Shown here: one piece after another, positions 1 through 6,288 of the stretch
How positions within the stretch are numbered: position 1 is the first letter of the stretch
Layout: the number at the start of each line of letters is the position of its first letter
Source: a candidate division Zixibacteria bacterium RBG_16_43_9
Lineage (GTDB): Bacteria; Zixibacteria; MSB-5A5; RBG-16-43-9
Direction: 5' to 3'
Assembly (NCBI GenBank): GCA_001775355.1
Contig: MEWM01000108.1
Span: 1-12,203 of the forward strand
Length of the DNA: 12,203 nucleotides
Notes under the pieces: generated by a model
Databases searched by the model: none
What the model saw: the letters and a program-made list of their open reading frames with translations, nothing else
Told to the model about the DNA's origin: nothing
Translations under genes and position numbers: made by a program

Positions 1-357
1 AAAGCAATACCTTACCTCTTTGCCCAAAGTGACTTTTCTACATACACAGGGAAGCCTGACCACCACTTTCACCAGATCAACAATCCTCTCAATATCTTCT
101 ATGGGAACGATCTGCCCGTAATGGACCTTCTTCTGTTTTCTGACTACCAGATTTTTGACAAACCTCTGAACAAATTTAGGTTTTTTTCGAAGAGAATCCA
201 GCTCAGCCAGACTTTTAGCTGCATCTTCATTGAACTTCCTGAGGAAATCCCGCATAAACTCATCGCTTTTCTTCTGATGAAATAATTCTTCAGAATAGTT
301 TTTCATCTGAAGATACCATTTCTTTCCCTCGCCGTGCTGAACGCAGAACTCGCACAT
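1..357 (-). CDS. Cysteine-rich protein, putative Fe-S or metal binding (C-terminus outside window)
   Basis: The first 119 codons of a gene that continues past the left edge. The ATG at 357 is preceded at ideal spacing by AAGGAGG, the strongest ribosome site in the window. The protein begins MCEFCVQHGEGKKWYL, giving a CxxC pair at residues 2 and 5. A charged, probably helical stretch follows (about residues 20-75), then YGQIVPIEDIERI, then VVRLPCVCRKVTLGKEVRYC with three more cysteines. I associate MCEFC...HGEGKKWYL proteins with uncharacterised ferredoxin-like proteins of anaerobic and candidate-phylum bacteria, but I cannot name the family. Five cysteines in two groups suggest a metal or Fe-S site; this is inference. 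It lies downstream of cysS, separated by a REP-like unit and an AACCTC element, so it may be transcribed separately. The missing C-terminus prevents a firmer call. Confidence 0.75.
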   Translation of the reverse strand, partial: MCEFCVQHGEGKKWYLQMKNYSEELFHQKKSDEFMRDFLRKFNEDAAKSLAELDSLRKKPKFVQRFVKNLVVRKQKKVHYGQIVPIEDIERIVDLVKVVVRLPCVCRKVTLGKEVRYCF

Positions 358-369
358 AAGTCCTCCTTA

Positions 370-388
370 GTAGGGCGGGCTGTCCCGC
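370..388 (+). repeat. REP-like unit, GTAG head, degenerate
   Basis: GTAG at 370-373 is followed by GCGGG/CCCGC (375-379 and 384-388) closing on a CTGT loop. A CTACCCGAC remnant follows at about 401-409, resembling the second half of the paired units at 6204 and 7560. It sits only 12 bases upstream of the start of the cysteine-rich gene, just beyond its ribosome site. The stem differs from the other REP types in the window. Confidence 0.5.
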
Positions 389-426
389 TAAAAATCTGAA
401 CTACCCGACTATCTATACCTTTATTC

Positions 427-503
427 AACCTCCCCTTTATCCCCTCCTTGAAAAGGAGGGGAACCCTCCCTCTCCTTTCCAAGGAGAGGGTCGGGGTGAG
501 GTT
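427..503. repeat. AACCTC/GAGGTT palindromic element, copy 1
   Basis: A 77-bp copy with ends AACCTC and GAGGTT. Hairpin 1 is CCCCTCCTT/AAGGAGGGG with a GAA loop; hairpin 2 is CCCTCTCCTT/AAGGAGAGGG with a TCC loop. The 6-base spacer between the hairpins is not conserved among copies. It begins 7 bases after the cysS stop codon. No T-run follows the hairpins on the transcribed strand, so it is not an ordinary intrinsic terminator. Confidence 0.9.
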
Positions 504-510
504 CCATTAG

Positions 511-1908
511 CTAAATCCTCTTTTTCCACTTAGTTCCTTCAGGCGTATCTTCCAGGATAATCCCCAGAGACTCTATTTCTTTTCTGACCTTATCTGCCTC
601 TTCCCATTTTTTCTCTTTACGTGCCTGGTTTCTTTTTTGGATCAACTCCGTTATCTTTTCATCCAGCTTGAGTTCTTCTCTTTTCAAAATCCCCAACACT
701 GAGTCAAATCTCTGCATTAAAGCCAAGGTTTTTTCAGCATCCTGAGAGGAGAAATCGCCTTCATCAATAAACCGGTTAATTTCCTTAACCAGATCGAAGA
801 TTTTCCCTAAAGCAGATGATGTATTTAAATCGTCATCTAATGACTCCTCAAACCCGCTCTGGGCTTCCTTCAAAATCTCTGCAACCTCCGGATGACTTTT
901 CTGGCTTCTAATCCCTTTTAGCCTGTCTATAAAATCATGTAACCTCTGCAGTGCATTCTTGGCTCCGTCTAACCCTTCGAAAGTAAAGTTTAACTGCTGT
1001 CGATAATGTGTAGCTAACAGCAAATAACGAATTGCAATAGGATTGTATCCCTTGGATAAGATGTCTCTTAAAGTGAAGTAATTTCCAAACGACTTCGCCA
1101 TCTTCCTTCCTTCAACTAAGAGATGTTCATTGTGAAGCCAGTAGTTTACGAACTTCTCTCCGGTTGCTCCCTCGCTCTGGGCAATTTCGTTCTCGTGATG
1201 AGGGAAGATCAGGTCTACGCCGCCGGTGTGGATATCAAAATGTTTACCTAAGTATTTCATGCTCATTGCCGAGCATTCTATGTGCCAGCCAGGCCTTCCT
1301 TTGCCAACCTCTGTCTCCCAGAAAACCTCTCCATCCTTTTCATCCCAGGCTTTCCACAGAGCAAAATCTCCTATTTCCTCTTTCTCATATTCGTCTTTAC
1401 TGATCCTTGCTCCTGCTTTCAAATCTTCCATCTTCATTTTGGAGAGCTTACCGTAAGATGGAAAAGTGGAGATTTTGAAATAGCTTGAACCTCCGAGCTG
1501 ATAAGCATGACTTTTCTCCAAAAGCTTTTTGACCAAGTTTACCATATCCACGATATGGGCAGTTGCTTCAGGATAAACATCAGCCCGTTCAATGTTAAGA
1601 GCTTTTATATCCTGGAAAAAGGCATCTTTATATCTTGCGGTATATTCAGACAACGAGATTTTTTCCTGCTGAGAACCTCGGATCGTCTTGTCATCTATAT
1701 CTGTGAGGTTCATCACCTGCTTGACCTCATAACCTTTGTATCTGAGGTATCTTTTCAGAAGGTCAGCAAACACATACGCCCGGAAATTGCCGATATGGGC
1801 AAAATCGTAAACCGTAGGCCCGCAGGTATACATCCTGATTTTCCCTGGTTCAATCGAAACAAAATCCTCTTTTTGACGCGTTAAAGTGTTAAACAGTCTT
1901 AGACCCAT
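511..1908 (-). CDS. cysS: Cysteinyl-tRNA synthetase
   Basis: Class I aminoacyl-tRNA synthetase that activates cysteine with ATP and charges tRNA-Cys in the cytoplasm. The 465 residues match the family length. The catalytic Rossmann domain carries CGPTVYD with C29, the HIGH-type motif HIGN at 38-41, and MNLTDIDDK near 66-74. The zinc site is C29, C212 (WHIECSAMS) and H237/E241 within FPHHENE. The KMSKS loop reads KMAKS at 269-273, a single conservative change in the loop. The C-terminal helical part, about residue 350 onward, ends with the IQKRNQARKEKKWEEAD segment typical of CysRS. The ATG is preceded by AGGAGAG at suitable spacing. It starts 21 bases after the HAD gene stops, consistent with co-transcription. 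Nothing suggests damage. Confidence 0.98.
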   Translation of the reverse strand: MGLRLFNTLTRQKEDFVSIEPGKIRMYTCGPTVYDFAHIGNFRAYVFADLLKRYLRYKGYEVKQVMNLTDIDDKTIRGSQQEKISLSEYTARYKDAFFQDIKALNIERADVYPEATAHIVDMVNLVKKLLEKSHAYQLGGSSYFKISTFPSYGKLSKMKMEDLKAGARISKDEYEKEEIGDFALWKAWDEKDGEVFWETEVGKGRPGWHIECSAMSMKYLGKHFDIHTGGVDLIFPHHENEIAQSEGATGEKFVNYWLHNEHLLVEGRKMAKSFGNYFTLRDILSKGYNPIAIRYLLLATHYRQQLNFTFEGLDGAKNALQRLHDFIDRLKGIRSQKSHPEVAEILKEAQSGFEESLDDDLNTSSALGKIFDLVKEINRFIDEGDFSSQDAEKTLALMQRFDSVLGILKREELKLDEKITELIQKRNQARKEKKWEEADKVRKEIESLGIILEDTPEGTKWKKRI

Positions 1909-1929
1909 ATTCTCTCCTGAAGTTTCTCT

Positions 1930-2670
1930 TTATTCTCCACTCATTTTTCTGACCAATGGAGGAAGCTCCGATAGATTCTTGACCATTCCATCCGGAACAA
2001 TGGAAGCAGTGTAATCCCTTCCTTCCTTATATTTCAAAATTGCTTTCATCCCAACGTTCTTGGCTCCTCCGATATCCTCGATTAGTTTATCTCCGATAAA
2101 AAGCGACTCCTCTGGCTCAATTTTCAAACTTTCGAGACAGTGGAGGAAAATCTGGGGATGAGGTTTCTTGTAACCAACTTCAGAGGAAAATAAAATCGAA
2201 TCCAGATAAGGAAAAAGCCTGAATCTTTTCAGCTCAGTTAGATGAAATCTGTCCGGAAAAATCGTATTTGAAACCAGCCCTAACTTATACCCTTCTCCTT
2301 TAAAATACTTTAGAGTCTCGACCGAACCCTGAATCAGAGTTACCTGCTCAGTTACCGGTTTATAATATGCATCCAAAAAACCAGTGTAATCGCCGTCCCT
2401 TATCTCCAGATGAAGCTCTTTGAAAACATCCTTAGCCAGATCCTCAAATCTGAACTCCTCTAAGTTCTGTTCAGAAATTTCGAAAGCTGAGGACAGAAGA
2501 TTCTTCAGAATGGATGCATAAAGCTCAAAATCGAGCTTAATCAGTCCCTTATCTTTCAGAAAATCGTAACTTCTATGAGCAGATTTTTCACCTAAAACCA
2601 CCCAGCTCGAGTTCTCAAACTCGATCAGAGTACTCCCCATATCAAAAATTACCGCTTTTAATCTTTTCAT
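1930..2670 (-). CDS. HAD-superfamily hydrolase-like protein with altered motif I
   Basis: A 246-residue cytoplasmic protein of the haloacid dehalogenase superfamily with a helical C1-type cap (about residues 20-110). Motif I is FDMGSTL with nucleophile D10. Motif II is the serine in LVSNT at about 132-136. The motif III lysine is K169 in GYKKPHP. Motif IV is FIGDKLIED with acidic D194 and D199. Known HAD phosphatases use DxDxT, with the second Asp as general acid/base; here that position is Gly12. Non-phosphatase branches such as dehalogenases also lack this Asp, so the substrate and even the reaction type are unclear. The start is fixed by D10 being close to the N-terminus and by an AAGGG within the octamer array just upstream. 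It sits between ddl and cysS with short gaps, so it is probably in the same operon. Confidence 0.9.
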   Translation of the reverse strand: MKRLKAVIFDMGSTLIEFENSSWVVLGEKSAHRSYDFLKDKGLIKLDFELYASILKNLLSSAFEISEQNLEEFRFEDLAKDVFKELHLEIRDGDYTGFLDAYYKPVTEQVTLIQGSVETLKYFKGEGYKLGLVSNTIFPDRFHLTELKRFRLFPYLDSILFSSEVGYKKPHPQIFLHCLESLKIEPEESLFIGDKLIEDIGGAKNVGMKAILKYKEGRDYTASIVPDGMVKNLSELPPLVRKMSGE

Positions 2671-2671
2671 A

Positions 2672-2704
2672 CCCTTGATCCCTCAAACCCTTTAACCCTT
2701 GAAC
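2672..2704. repeat. 8-bp tandem array at the ddl/HAD junction
   Basis: Four 8-base units, CCCTTGAT, CCCTCAAA, CCCTTTAA and CCCTTGAA, run from 2672 to 2703. In mRNA sense each unit ends in an AGGG-type core, and the last lies just upstream of the HAD start codon. The array also covers the last codons and the stop of ddl. Unit divergence is moderate. Confidence 0.6.
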
Positions 2705-3723
2705 TTTTTAATAGCTATCTTCGCTATTCTATCCACCAGTTGCGGGAAATCTATTCCTGACGCCTTAGCCGCTTTCGGAACTAAACTTGTAGCCGTCATT
2801 CCCGGTAAGGTATTTACCTCCAAGCAATAGAATTTATCGTCAGTTCCGTAACGAAAATCCACTCTGGCGTAACCCTCACATCCTAAGGCTTTAAAAGCTC
2901 TATAACCTAATTCCTGAATCTCTTTAGTCTTTTCAATTGACAGCTCAGCCGGACATATATATTTGCTTTTCCCTTTGGTATATTTGCACTCGTAATCATA
3001 AATTCCGTGTTCCGGAACTATCTCAATCACTGGCAAAGGAGCCTCTCCGAGCACACCGACGGTCAGCTCTCTGCCAGGTATATATTTTTCAATGAGTATC
3101 TTCTCAGCATAAATTTTTGCCTCATCCATCGCCTTTGCCAGATTTTTCTCTTCCCTGACCACAGTCAATCCTACAGTCGAACCCTGGTCATTTGGCTTTA
3201 CCACTGCTGGATACCCAAAGGCGTTCTTGACCTTTCGCAAAACCTCTGACAGGTCTGTGGAATCGGAGCTTTCTAAAAGAAACCATTCCGGTGTCAAAAT
3301 CCCTTCCCTTTCAAAGATTTTTTTGGACATCGCTTTGTCCATAGCTAAGGCGCTGGCTAAAACCCCTGAGCCGGTATAGGGTATGCCGCTTAATTCCAAA
3401 AGAGCCTGAACTGTTCCATCTTCACCCTGTCCGCCATGCAAAGCTAAAAATACCAGTTCAACGTCCGAAAGGCTGAATGATTCAATCGTTCGCAATGCCA
3501 TCTTTTTCCCTTCGGTTTGCAGAGCCCTTACATCTGGGGGCTCGGTTTTAACTCCATTCGGCAAAAACCTGGTCTGATGTTCGGGTAACTTATATCCTTT
3601 TGACGTATCAATCGCCAAAACCTGATGACCAGCCTCTCTTAACCCCTGAACTATTGCCTCTCCTGAAGCTAAAGAGACATCCCGCTCAGCAGAGGTCCCG
3701 CCCATTAAAACCATTATCTTCAT
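2692..3723 (-). CDS. ddl: D-alanine--D-alanine ligase
   Basis: ATP-grasp enzyme that joins two D-alanines for the peptidoglycan stem peptide. The N-terminal domain has GGTSAERDVSLASG, in which E13 matches the D-Ala-binding Glu of DdlB. The centre has LALHGGQGEDGTVQALLE, then AMDKAMSKKIF, the glycine-rich KPNDQGSTVGL and YDYECKYTKGKSKYICPA (the omega-loop region). The metal site is RVDFR plus EVNTLPGMT, supplying Asp, Glu and Asn. The 343 residues exceed the roughly 305 of E. coli DdlB, mainly through a longer segment at residues about 40-80. The start overlaps the dedA stop in an ATGA, implying translational coupling to the upstream membrane protein. The C-terminus ends inside an 8-bp tandem array. 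Confidence 0.97.
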   Translation of the reverse strand: MKIMVLMGGTSAERDVSLASGEAIVQGLREAGHQVLAIDTSKGYKLPEHQTRFLPNGVKTEPPDVRALQTEGKKMALRTIESFSLSDVELVFLALHGGQGEDGTVQALLELSGIPYTGSGVLASALAMDKAMSKKIFEREGILTPEWFLLESSDSTDLSEVLRKVKNAFGYPAVVKPNDQGSTVGLTVVREEKNLAKAMDEAKIYAEKILIEKYIPGRELTVGVLGEAPLPVIEIVPEHGIYDYECKYTKGKSKYICPAELSIEKTKEIQELGYRAFKALGCEGYARVDFRYGTDDKFYCLEVNTLPGMTATSLVPKAAKASGIDFPQLVDRIAKIAIKKFKG

Positions 3724-4367
3724 TTTCCAATCCCTGTATTGTTTTTCTTTGACCTTTTCTTTATTAACCAGATAAACCAGATGACCACAATCAGAGCCAA
3801 TATAACTAAAATAAAACGGTTATATAAACTTAAAAATTTGAAAAGCTCCCGCTGGTTTTGATGGGTTAGTCTGCCCAGACCGATTATGAGACCATTCCAG
3901 GCAAAGATACTTATAAGACTGTAGGTAGCCATTTTCCACAGTCTTATTTTACCCAGACCCGCCCCCACCGCAATACCGGATCGGACCCCGGTAATAAACC
4001 TGCTGGCTATTATAACCTCTGGTCCATATTTTCCGAACCAGTTTTCAATTTTACCCAACTGAGTTCTGTTAAAGATTTTCCCTTTATCCTTTTCGAAAAG
4101 TTCTCTTCCTTTTTTCATCCCCAGATAGTAAAGGGCCAAAGCCCCACACAGACTGCCAGCACAGGGAATAAGAAAAGCCAAAGGCAAATTCAGTATCCCG
4201 CTAGAGGCTAAATAACCTCCTATAAAGGTAACCGTATCTCCGGGATAAGGAGGGAAAAAGGCCTCTAAAATAGCGCTGAAAAAAAGAAAAAAATAGATCC
4301 ACAAAACTCCATGAGCCGATATGAAGTTTAGTAGTTCAGCTCCTCTGCTGTTAAAAAACTCTTCCAT
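3720..4367 (-). CDS. DedA-family integral membrane protein (VTT domain)
   Basis: A 215-residue inner-membrane protein. Hydrophobic segments lie at about residues 18-38, 58-83, 145-167 and 184-207, followed by a lysine/arginine-rich tail that should face the cytoplasm. Family marks are E35, the FPPYPGD re-entrant motif (38-44), and ASRFITGVRSGIAVGAG with R123 and R129. Some DedA members recycle undecaprenyl phosphate and others translocate phospholipids or affect membrane potential; the sequence alone does not say which this is. Its 4-base overlap with ddl and nearness to ispD/ispF make a role in carrier-lipid recycling attractive, but this is inference. AGGA about 7 bases before the ATG serves as ribosome site and lies in the first unit of a 7-bp array. 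Confidence 0.92.
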   Translation of the reverse strand: MEEFFNSRGAELLNFISAHGVLWIYFFLFFSAILEAFFPPYPGDTVTFIGGYLASSGILNLPLAFLIPCAGSLCGALALYYLGMKKGRELFEKDKGKIFNRTQLGKIENWFGKYGPEVIIASRFITGVRSGIAVGAGLGKIRLWKMATYSLISIFAWNGLIIGLGRLTHQNQRELFKFLSLYNRFILVILALIVVIWFIWLIKKRSKKNNTGIGK

Positions 4368-4374
4368 CTTTTTT

Positions 4375-4404
4375 CCTATTACCTATTTCCTATGACCTAT
4401 CACC
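4375..4404. repeat. 7-bp tandem array at the ispF/dedA junction
   Basis: Four heptamers, CCTATTA, CCTATTT, CCTATGA and CCTATCA, followed by CC. In mRNA sense these read as repeated ATAGG units, the last forming the dedA ribosome-site region. The array includes the stop codon and last codons of ispF (stop at 4390-4392). It resembles in form the heptanucleotide short tandem repeats known from cyanobacterial intergenic regions. Confidence 0.65.
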
Positions 4405-4869
4405 TTTTCTTACCAGAGCCACCGCATATGCCTCTATCCCTTCTTTCCTTCCCGCAAACCCCATTCCTTCAGTCGTCGTCGCTTTAACCGAAACCTTATC
4501 TTTGGATATCCCCAGTGAATCTGCAATATTTTTTCTCATTTTGTCAATATATTTCGCCATCTTTGGCTCTTCTGCCACGATCATCGAATCGATATGCAAA
4601 ATCTCAGCTTTCTTGATCTTTCCTTTGATTAATGACAGAAGCTTTAGACTCGAAATACCCTTGTAACGTTTATCCGTATCTGGAAAATGCTTGCCCAAAT
4701 CACCCAGGGCTAAAGCACCCAGGATAGCATTCCCAATTGAATGAGAAAGAACATCCGCATCCGAATAACCCAAAAGCCCCTTTTTATAAGGAATCTTAAC
4801 CCCACCCAAAATCAAATCCCTATCTTTTATCAATCGGTGAGCATCATATCCGAAACCGATTTTGAGCAT
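4390..4869 (-). CDS. ispF: 2-C-methyl-D-erythritol 2,4-cyclodiphosphate synthase
   Basis: Converts CDP-methylerythritol 2-phosphate to the cyclodiphosphate with release of CMP, the fifth step of the MEP isoprenoid pathway. The 159 residues are standard length for this trimeric enzyme. The metal site is D9 and H11 in GFGYDAHR plus H43 in SDADVLSHSIGNA. HFPDTD (about 61-66), DSMIVAEEPK and KATTTEGMGFAGRKEGIEA are family signatures. The ATG follows an AAAGGT at suitable spacing. It starts 3 bases after the stop of the DUF559 gene, which has come between it and ispD; in many bacteria ispD and ispF are directly adjacent or fused. Confidence 0.98.
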   Translation of the reverse strand: MLKIGFGYDAHRLIKDRDLILGGVKIPYKKGLLGYSDADVLSHSIGNAILGALALGDLGKHFPDTDKRYKGISSLKLLSLIKGKIKKAEILHIDSMIVAEEPKMAKYIDKMRKNIADSLGISKDKVSVKATTTEGMGFAGRKEGIEAYAVALVRKGDRS

Positions 4870-4872
4870 TTT

Positions 4873-5325
4873 TTATACCTTTGTCTTTATTTTAAACCTC
4901 CCCTTATTCCCCTCCTTAAAAAGGAGGGGACTGCTTTTCCCTCTCCTTTCTAAGGAGAGGGTTAGGGTGAGGTTCTCGCAGTTTTTAAGTATATCATGAA
5001 GAACACCATTAATGTTCCATATTACCTCATTATTATTATATCTAATCACTTTAAAGCCTCGCCTTTCCAATTCTCGCTGTCTAATTTTATCATTTCTGGT
5101 TATTTGAGGATCTACATGTATATTCCCATCAATCTCGATTATAAGATACAACTCTGGGCAATAAAAATCTACAATATAGGGACCTATCTGATGTTGCCTT
5201 CTGAATTTGAAACCGGCCATCTGTTTCATTCTAAGCTTCTGCCATAATTTTCTTTCAGCCGGAGTAAGATTTTTACGGAGTTCTCTTCTTCTGTTTAAAC
5301 CTCCTTTATATCCCCTCCTTTGCAA
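4873..5325 (-). CDS. DUF559 endonuclease-like protein carried by a repeat element
   Basis: A 150-residue protein of the DUF559 family, restriction-endonuclease-like (PD-(D/E)xK fold) and distantly related to the Vsr mismatch nuclease. The core spans about residues 15-112: RELRKNLTPAERKLWQKLR, then FKFRRQHQIGPYIVDFYC, IIEIDGNIH and RRGFKVIRYNNNEV. Likely catalytic residues are D53, E64 and D66, with H70 nearby. All core motifs are intact, so it may be active; its substrate is unknown. The apparent start is TTG at 5325 and lies inside repeat copy 3. An AAAGGAGG follows it, but no ATG, GTG or TTG comes between that site and the core. Residues 118-144 are translated from repeat copy 2, and the last few from the ispF leader. 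The gene therefore appears to have arrived with the repeats rather than belonging to the isp operon. Confidence 0.85.
   Translation of the reverse strand: MQRRGYKGGLNRRRELRKNLTPAERKLWQKLRMKQMAGFKFRRQHQIGPYIVDFYCPELYLIIEIDGNIHVDPQITRNDKIRQRELERRGFKVIRYNNNEVIWNINGVLHDILKNCENLTLTLSLERRGKSSPLLFKEGNKGRFKIKTKV
4895..4974. repeat. AACCTC/GAGGTT palindromic element, copy 2
   Basis: An 80-bp two-hairpin copy: CCCCTCCTT/AAGGAGGGG with loop AAA, then CCCTCTCCTT/AAGGAGAGGG with loop TCT. It encodes residues 118-144 of the DUF559 protein and is open in that frame. Confidence 0.9.
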
Positions 5326-5346
5326 GGAGGGGGTTGGGATGAGGTT
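5298..5346. repeat. AACCTC/GAGGTT element, copy 3, single-hairpin form
   Basis: A 49-bp copy with intact AACCTC and GAGGTT ends. It keeps only the CCCCTCCTT/AAGGAGGGG hairpin; hairpin 2 is missing, as if deleted internally. It contains the apparent TTG start of the DUF559 gene and an AAAGGAGG on the transcribed strand. It lies 9 bases beyond the ispD stop. Confidence 0.8.
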
Positions 5347-5355
5347 CTTTTTTAT

Positions 5356-6036
5356 CTATCTCTCTAAAATCCTCTCCGCCAAAATCAAATCCTCCGGTGT
5401 CGTGATTTTGATATTCTCATATTCTCCTTCTAAAACCTTCACTTTGAATCCTATCCTTTCCACTAAAGAGGAATCATCTGTTCCAATGAAACCATCCTCC
5501 ATTGCTTTTTTATATGCCTCCAGAATCAATTTATACTCAAAGGTCTGGGGAGTCTGAGCCACCCAGAGTTTTTCCCGATCCAGAGTGGTAATGACAAATT
5601 TATCTTCGATTCTTTTCACTGTCTCATTTATCGGCAGAGCTAAAATAACAGCTTTCTCTTTTTTGCATATCTCGATGGACTTTGCGATCTTCTCCAAGGA
5701 GATAAAGGGTCTGACCCCGTCGTGAATAACAACTATGTCTGTATTCCCGGATAAAGACAAAAGTGCCTTGTAAACTGAGTCCTGCCTTTCTTTCCCACCA
5801 GCGAGAATCCTCCTCACTTTCTTGAAATCATACACATCCACGACCTGGTATGAGCAGAACGAAACATAATCCTCAGGCACCACTAAGACAATCTCATCTA
5901 TCAAGTCACATTTCTCAAATTTTTCGACCGTATGAGTCAGGACAGGTTTCTTTTTTATTTGTATAAACTGCTTGGGCAGTTCCCCTCCCATCCTCTCCCC
6001 TCTACCACCAGCTGCGATAATTGCTCTTACATTCAT
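5356..6036 (-). CDS. ispD: 2-C-methyl-D-erythritol 4-phosphate cytidylyltransferase
   Basis: Transfers CMP from CTP to methylerythritol 4-phosphate, the third step of the MEP pathway. From the ATG at 6036 the product is 226 residues, the usual length. Residues 8-17 are AAGGRGERMG, the nucleotide-binding loop, and K22 lies in PKQFIQI. VIHDGVRPFI is the HDxxRP motif. ALPINETVKRI, WVAQTPQTF, GTDDSSLVER and NIKITTPEDL complete the family pattern. An in-frame ATG at 6087 would add 17 residues (MRSSSGSLWSQAYW...), but that stretch is translated from a degenerate REP unit and has no family counterpart, so the inner ATG is chosen. Its ribosome site is weak (TGGA). It is separated from ispF only by the DUF559 element. 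Confidence 0.97.
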   Translation of the reverse strand: MNVRAIIAAGGRGERMGGELPKQFIQIKKKPVLTHTVEKFEKCDLIDEIVLVVPEDYVSFCSYQVVDVYDFKKVRRILAGGKERQDSVYKALLSLSGNTDIVVIHDGVRPFISLEKIAKSIEICKKEKAVILALPINETVKRIEDKFVITTLDREKLWVAQTPQTFEYKLILEAYKKAMEDGFIGTDDSSLVERIGFKVKVLEGEYENIKITTPEDLILAERILER

Positions 6037-6048
6037 ATTTTTATTCCA

Positions 6049-6076
6049 GTAGGCCTGGCTCCAAAGGCTGCCTGAC
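6049..6076 (+). repeat. Degenerate REP-like unit upstream of ispD
   Basis: GTAG at 6049-6052 followed by GCCTGGC...AAA...GCCTGAC, the same plan as the GTCGGGC type (head, arm, short inner stem, AAA loop, arm) but with mismatched arms. It lies 13 bases upstream of the chosen ispD start and accounts for the false N-terminal extension. Confidence 0.4.
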
Positions 6077-6106
6077 GAACTTCGCATCTACCCCGATCTA
6101 TTCTTT

Positions 6107-6185
6107 AACCTCCCCTTTGTCCCCTCCTTGAAAAGGAGGGGATTTTTCCCCCTCTCCTTTCTAAGGAGAGGGTTAGGGTGAGGTC
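6107..6185. repeat. AACCTC/GAGGTT palindromic element, copy 4
   Basis: A 79-bp copy with both hairpins intact (loops GAA and TCT). Its right end reads GAGGTC rather than GAGGTT. The 15 bases left of AACCTC (CCGATCTATTCTTT) closely match those left of copy 5, so the true repeat may extend beyond AACCTC. Confidence 0.88.
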
Positions 6186-6203
6186 CTATTAACCGTTGTA
6201 GCT

Positions 6204-6269
6204 GTAGGTCGGGCTATCGAAAATTGCCCGACAAATCAGGCGTCGGGTAGCTCACGCAACCCGACCTAC
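6204..6269. repeat. BIME: two GTAG-headed REP units in inverted orientation
   Basis: Plus-strand unit: GTAG at 6204 with arms GTCGGGC (6208-6214) and GCCCGAC (6226-6232). Minus-strand unit at 6242-6269: arms GTCGGGT/ACCCGAC with its GTAG head at the right end. The GTAG heads therefore face outward. It lies 19 bases downstream of the queA stop and 18 bases from copy 4. Confidence 0.8.
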
Positions 6270-6288
6270 CCTCTCGATGTTTAATATC

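Larger units (their letters stand above)
4895..5346 (-). mobile_element. Putative composite element: DUF559 gene between two AACCTC/GAGGTT copies
   Basis: The 452-bp segment starts with AACCTC and ends with GAGGTT, the same termini as the short copies elsewhere in the window. It contains copy 2 (4895-4974), a 323-bp DUF559 coding core, and copy 3 (5298-5346). It separates ispD from ispF. No clear target-site duplication is visible; the flanks on both sides are T-rich. No transposase is present. Mobility is inferred from the repeat-bounded structure and from gene-less copies with the same ends at six other positions. Confidence 0.5.

Noticed and set aside
427..503. AACCTC elements as rho-independent terminators
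   Set aside because: The hairpins are strong but no T-run follows on the transcribed strand in any copy, and several copies lie between genes that look co-transcribed.
1164..1884. Plus-strand reading frames opposite cysS
   Set aside because: They are complementary shadows of a clearly conserved gene and show no domain or ribosome site of their own.
4895..5346. IS200/IS605-type insertion sequence
   Set aside because: Hairpin ends recall that family, but no HUH transposase is encoded; the only gene is a DUF559 nuclease-like protein.
4996..5557. Plus-strand reading frames across the DUF559 region and ispD end
   Set aside because: They are antisense to conserved DUF559 and IspD motifs and have no recognisable features.
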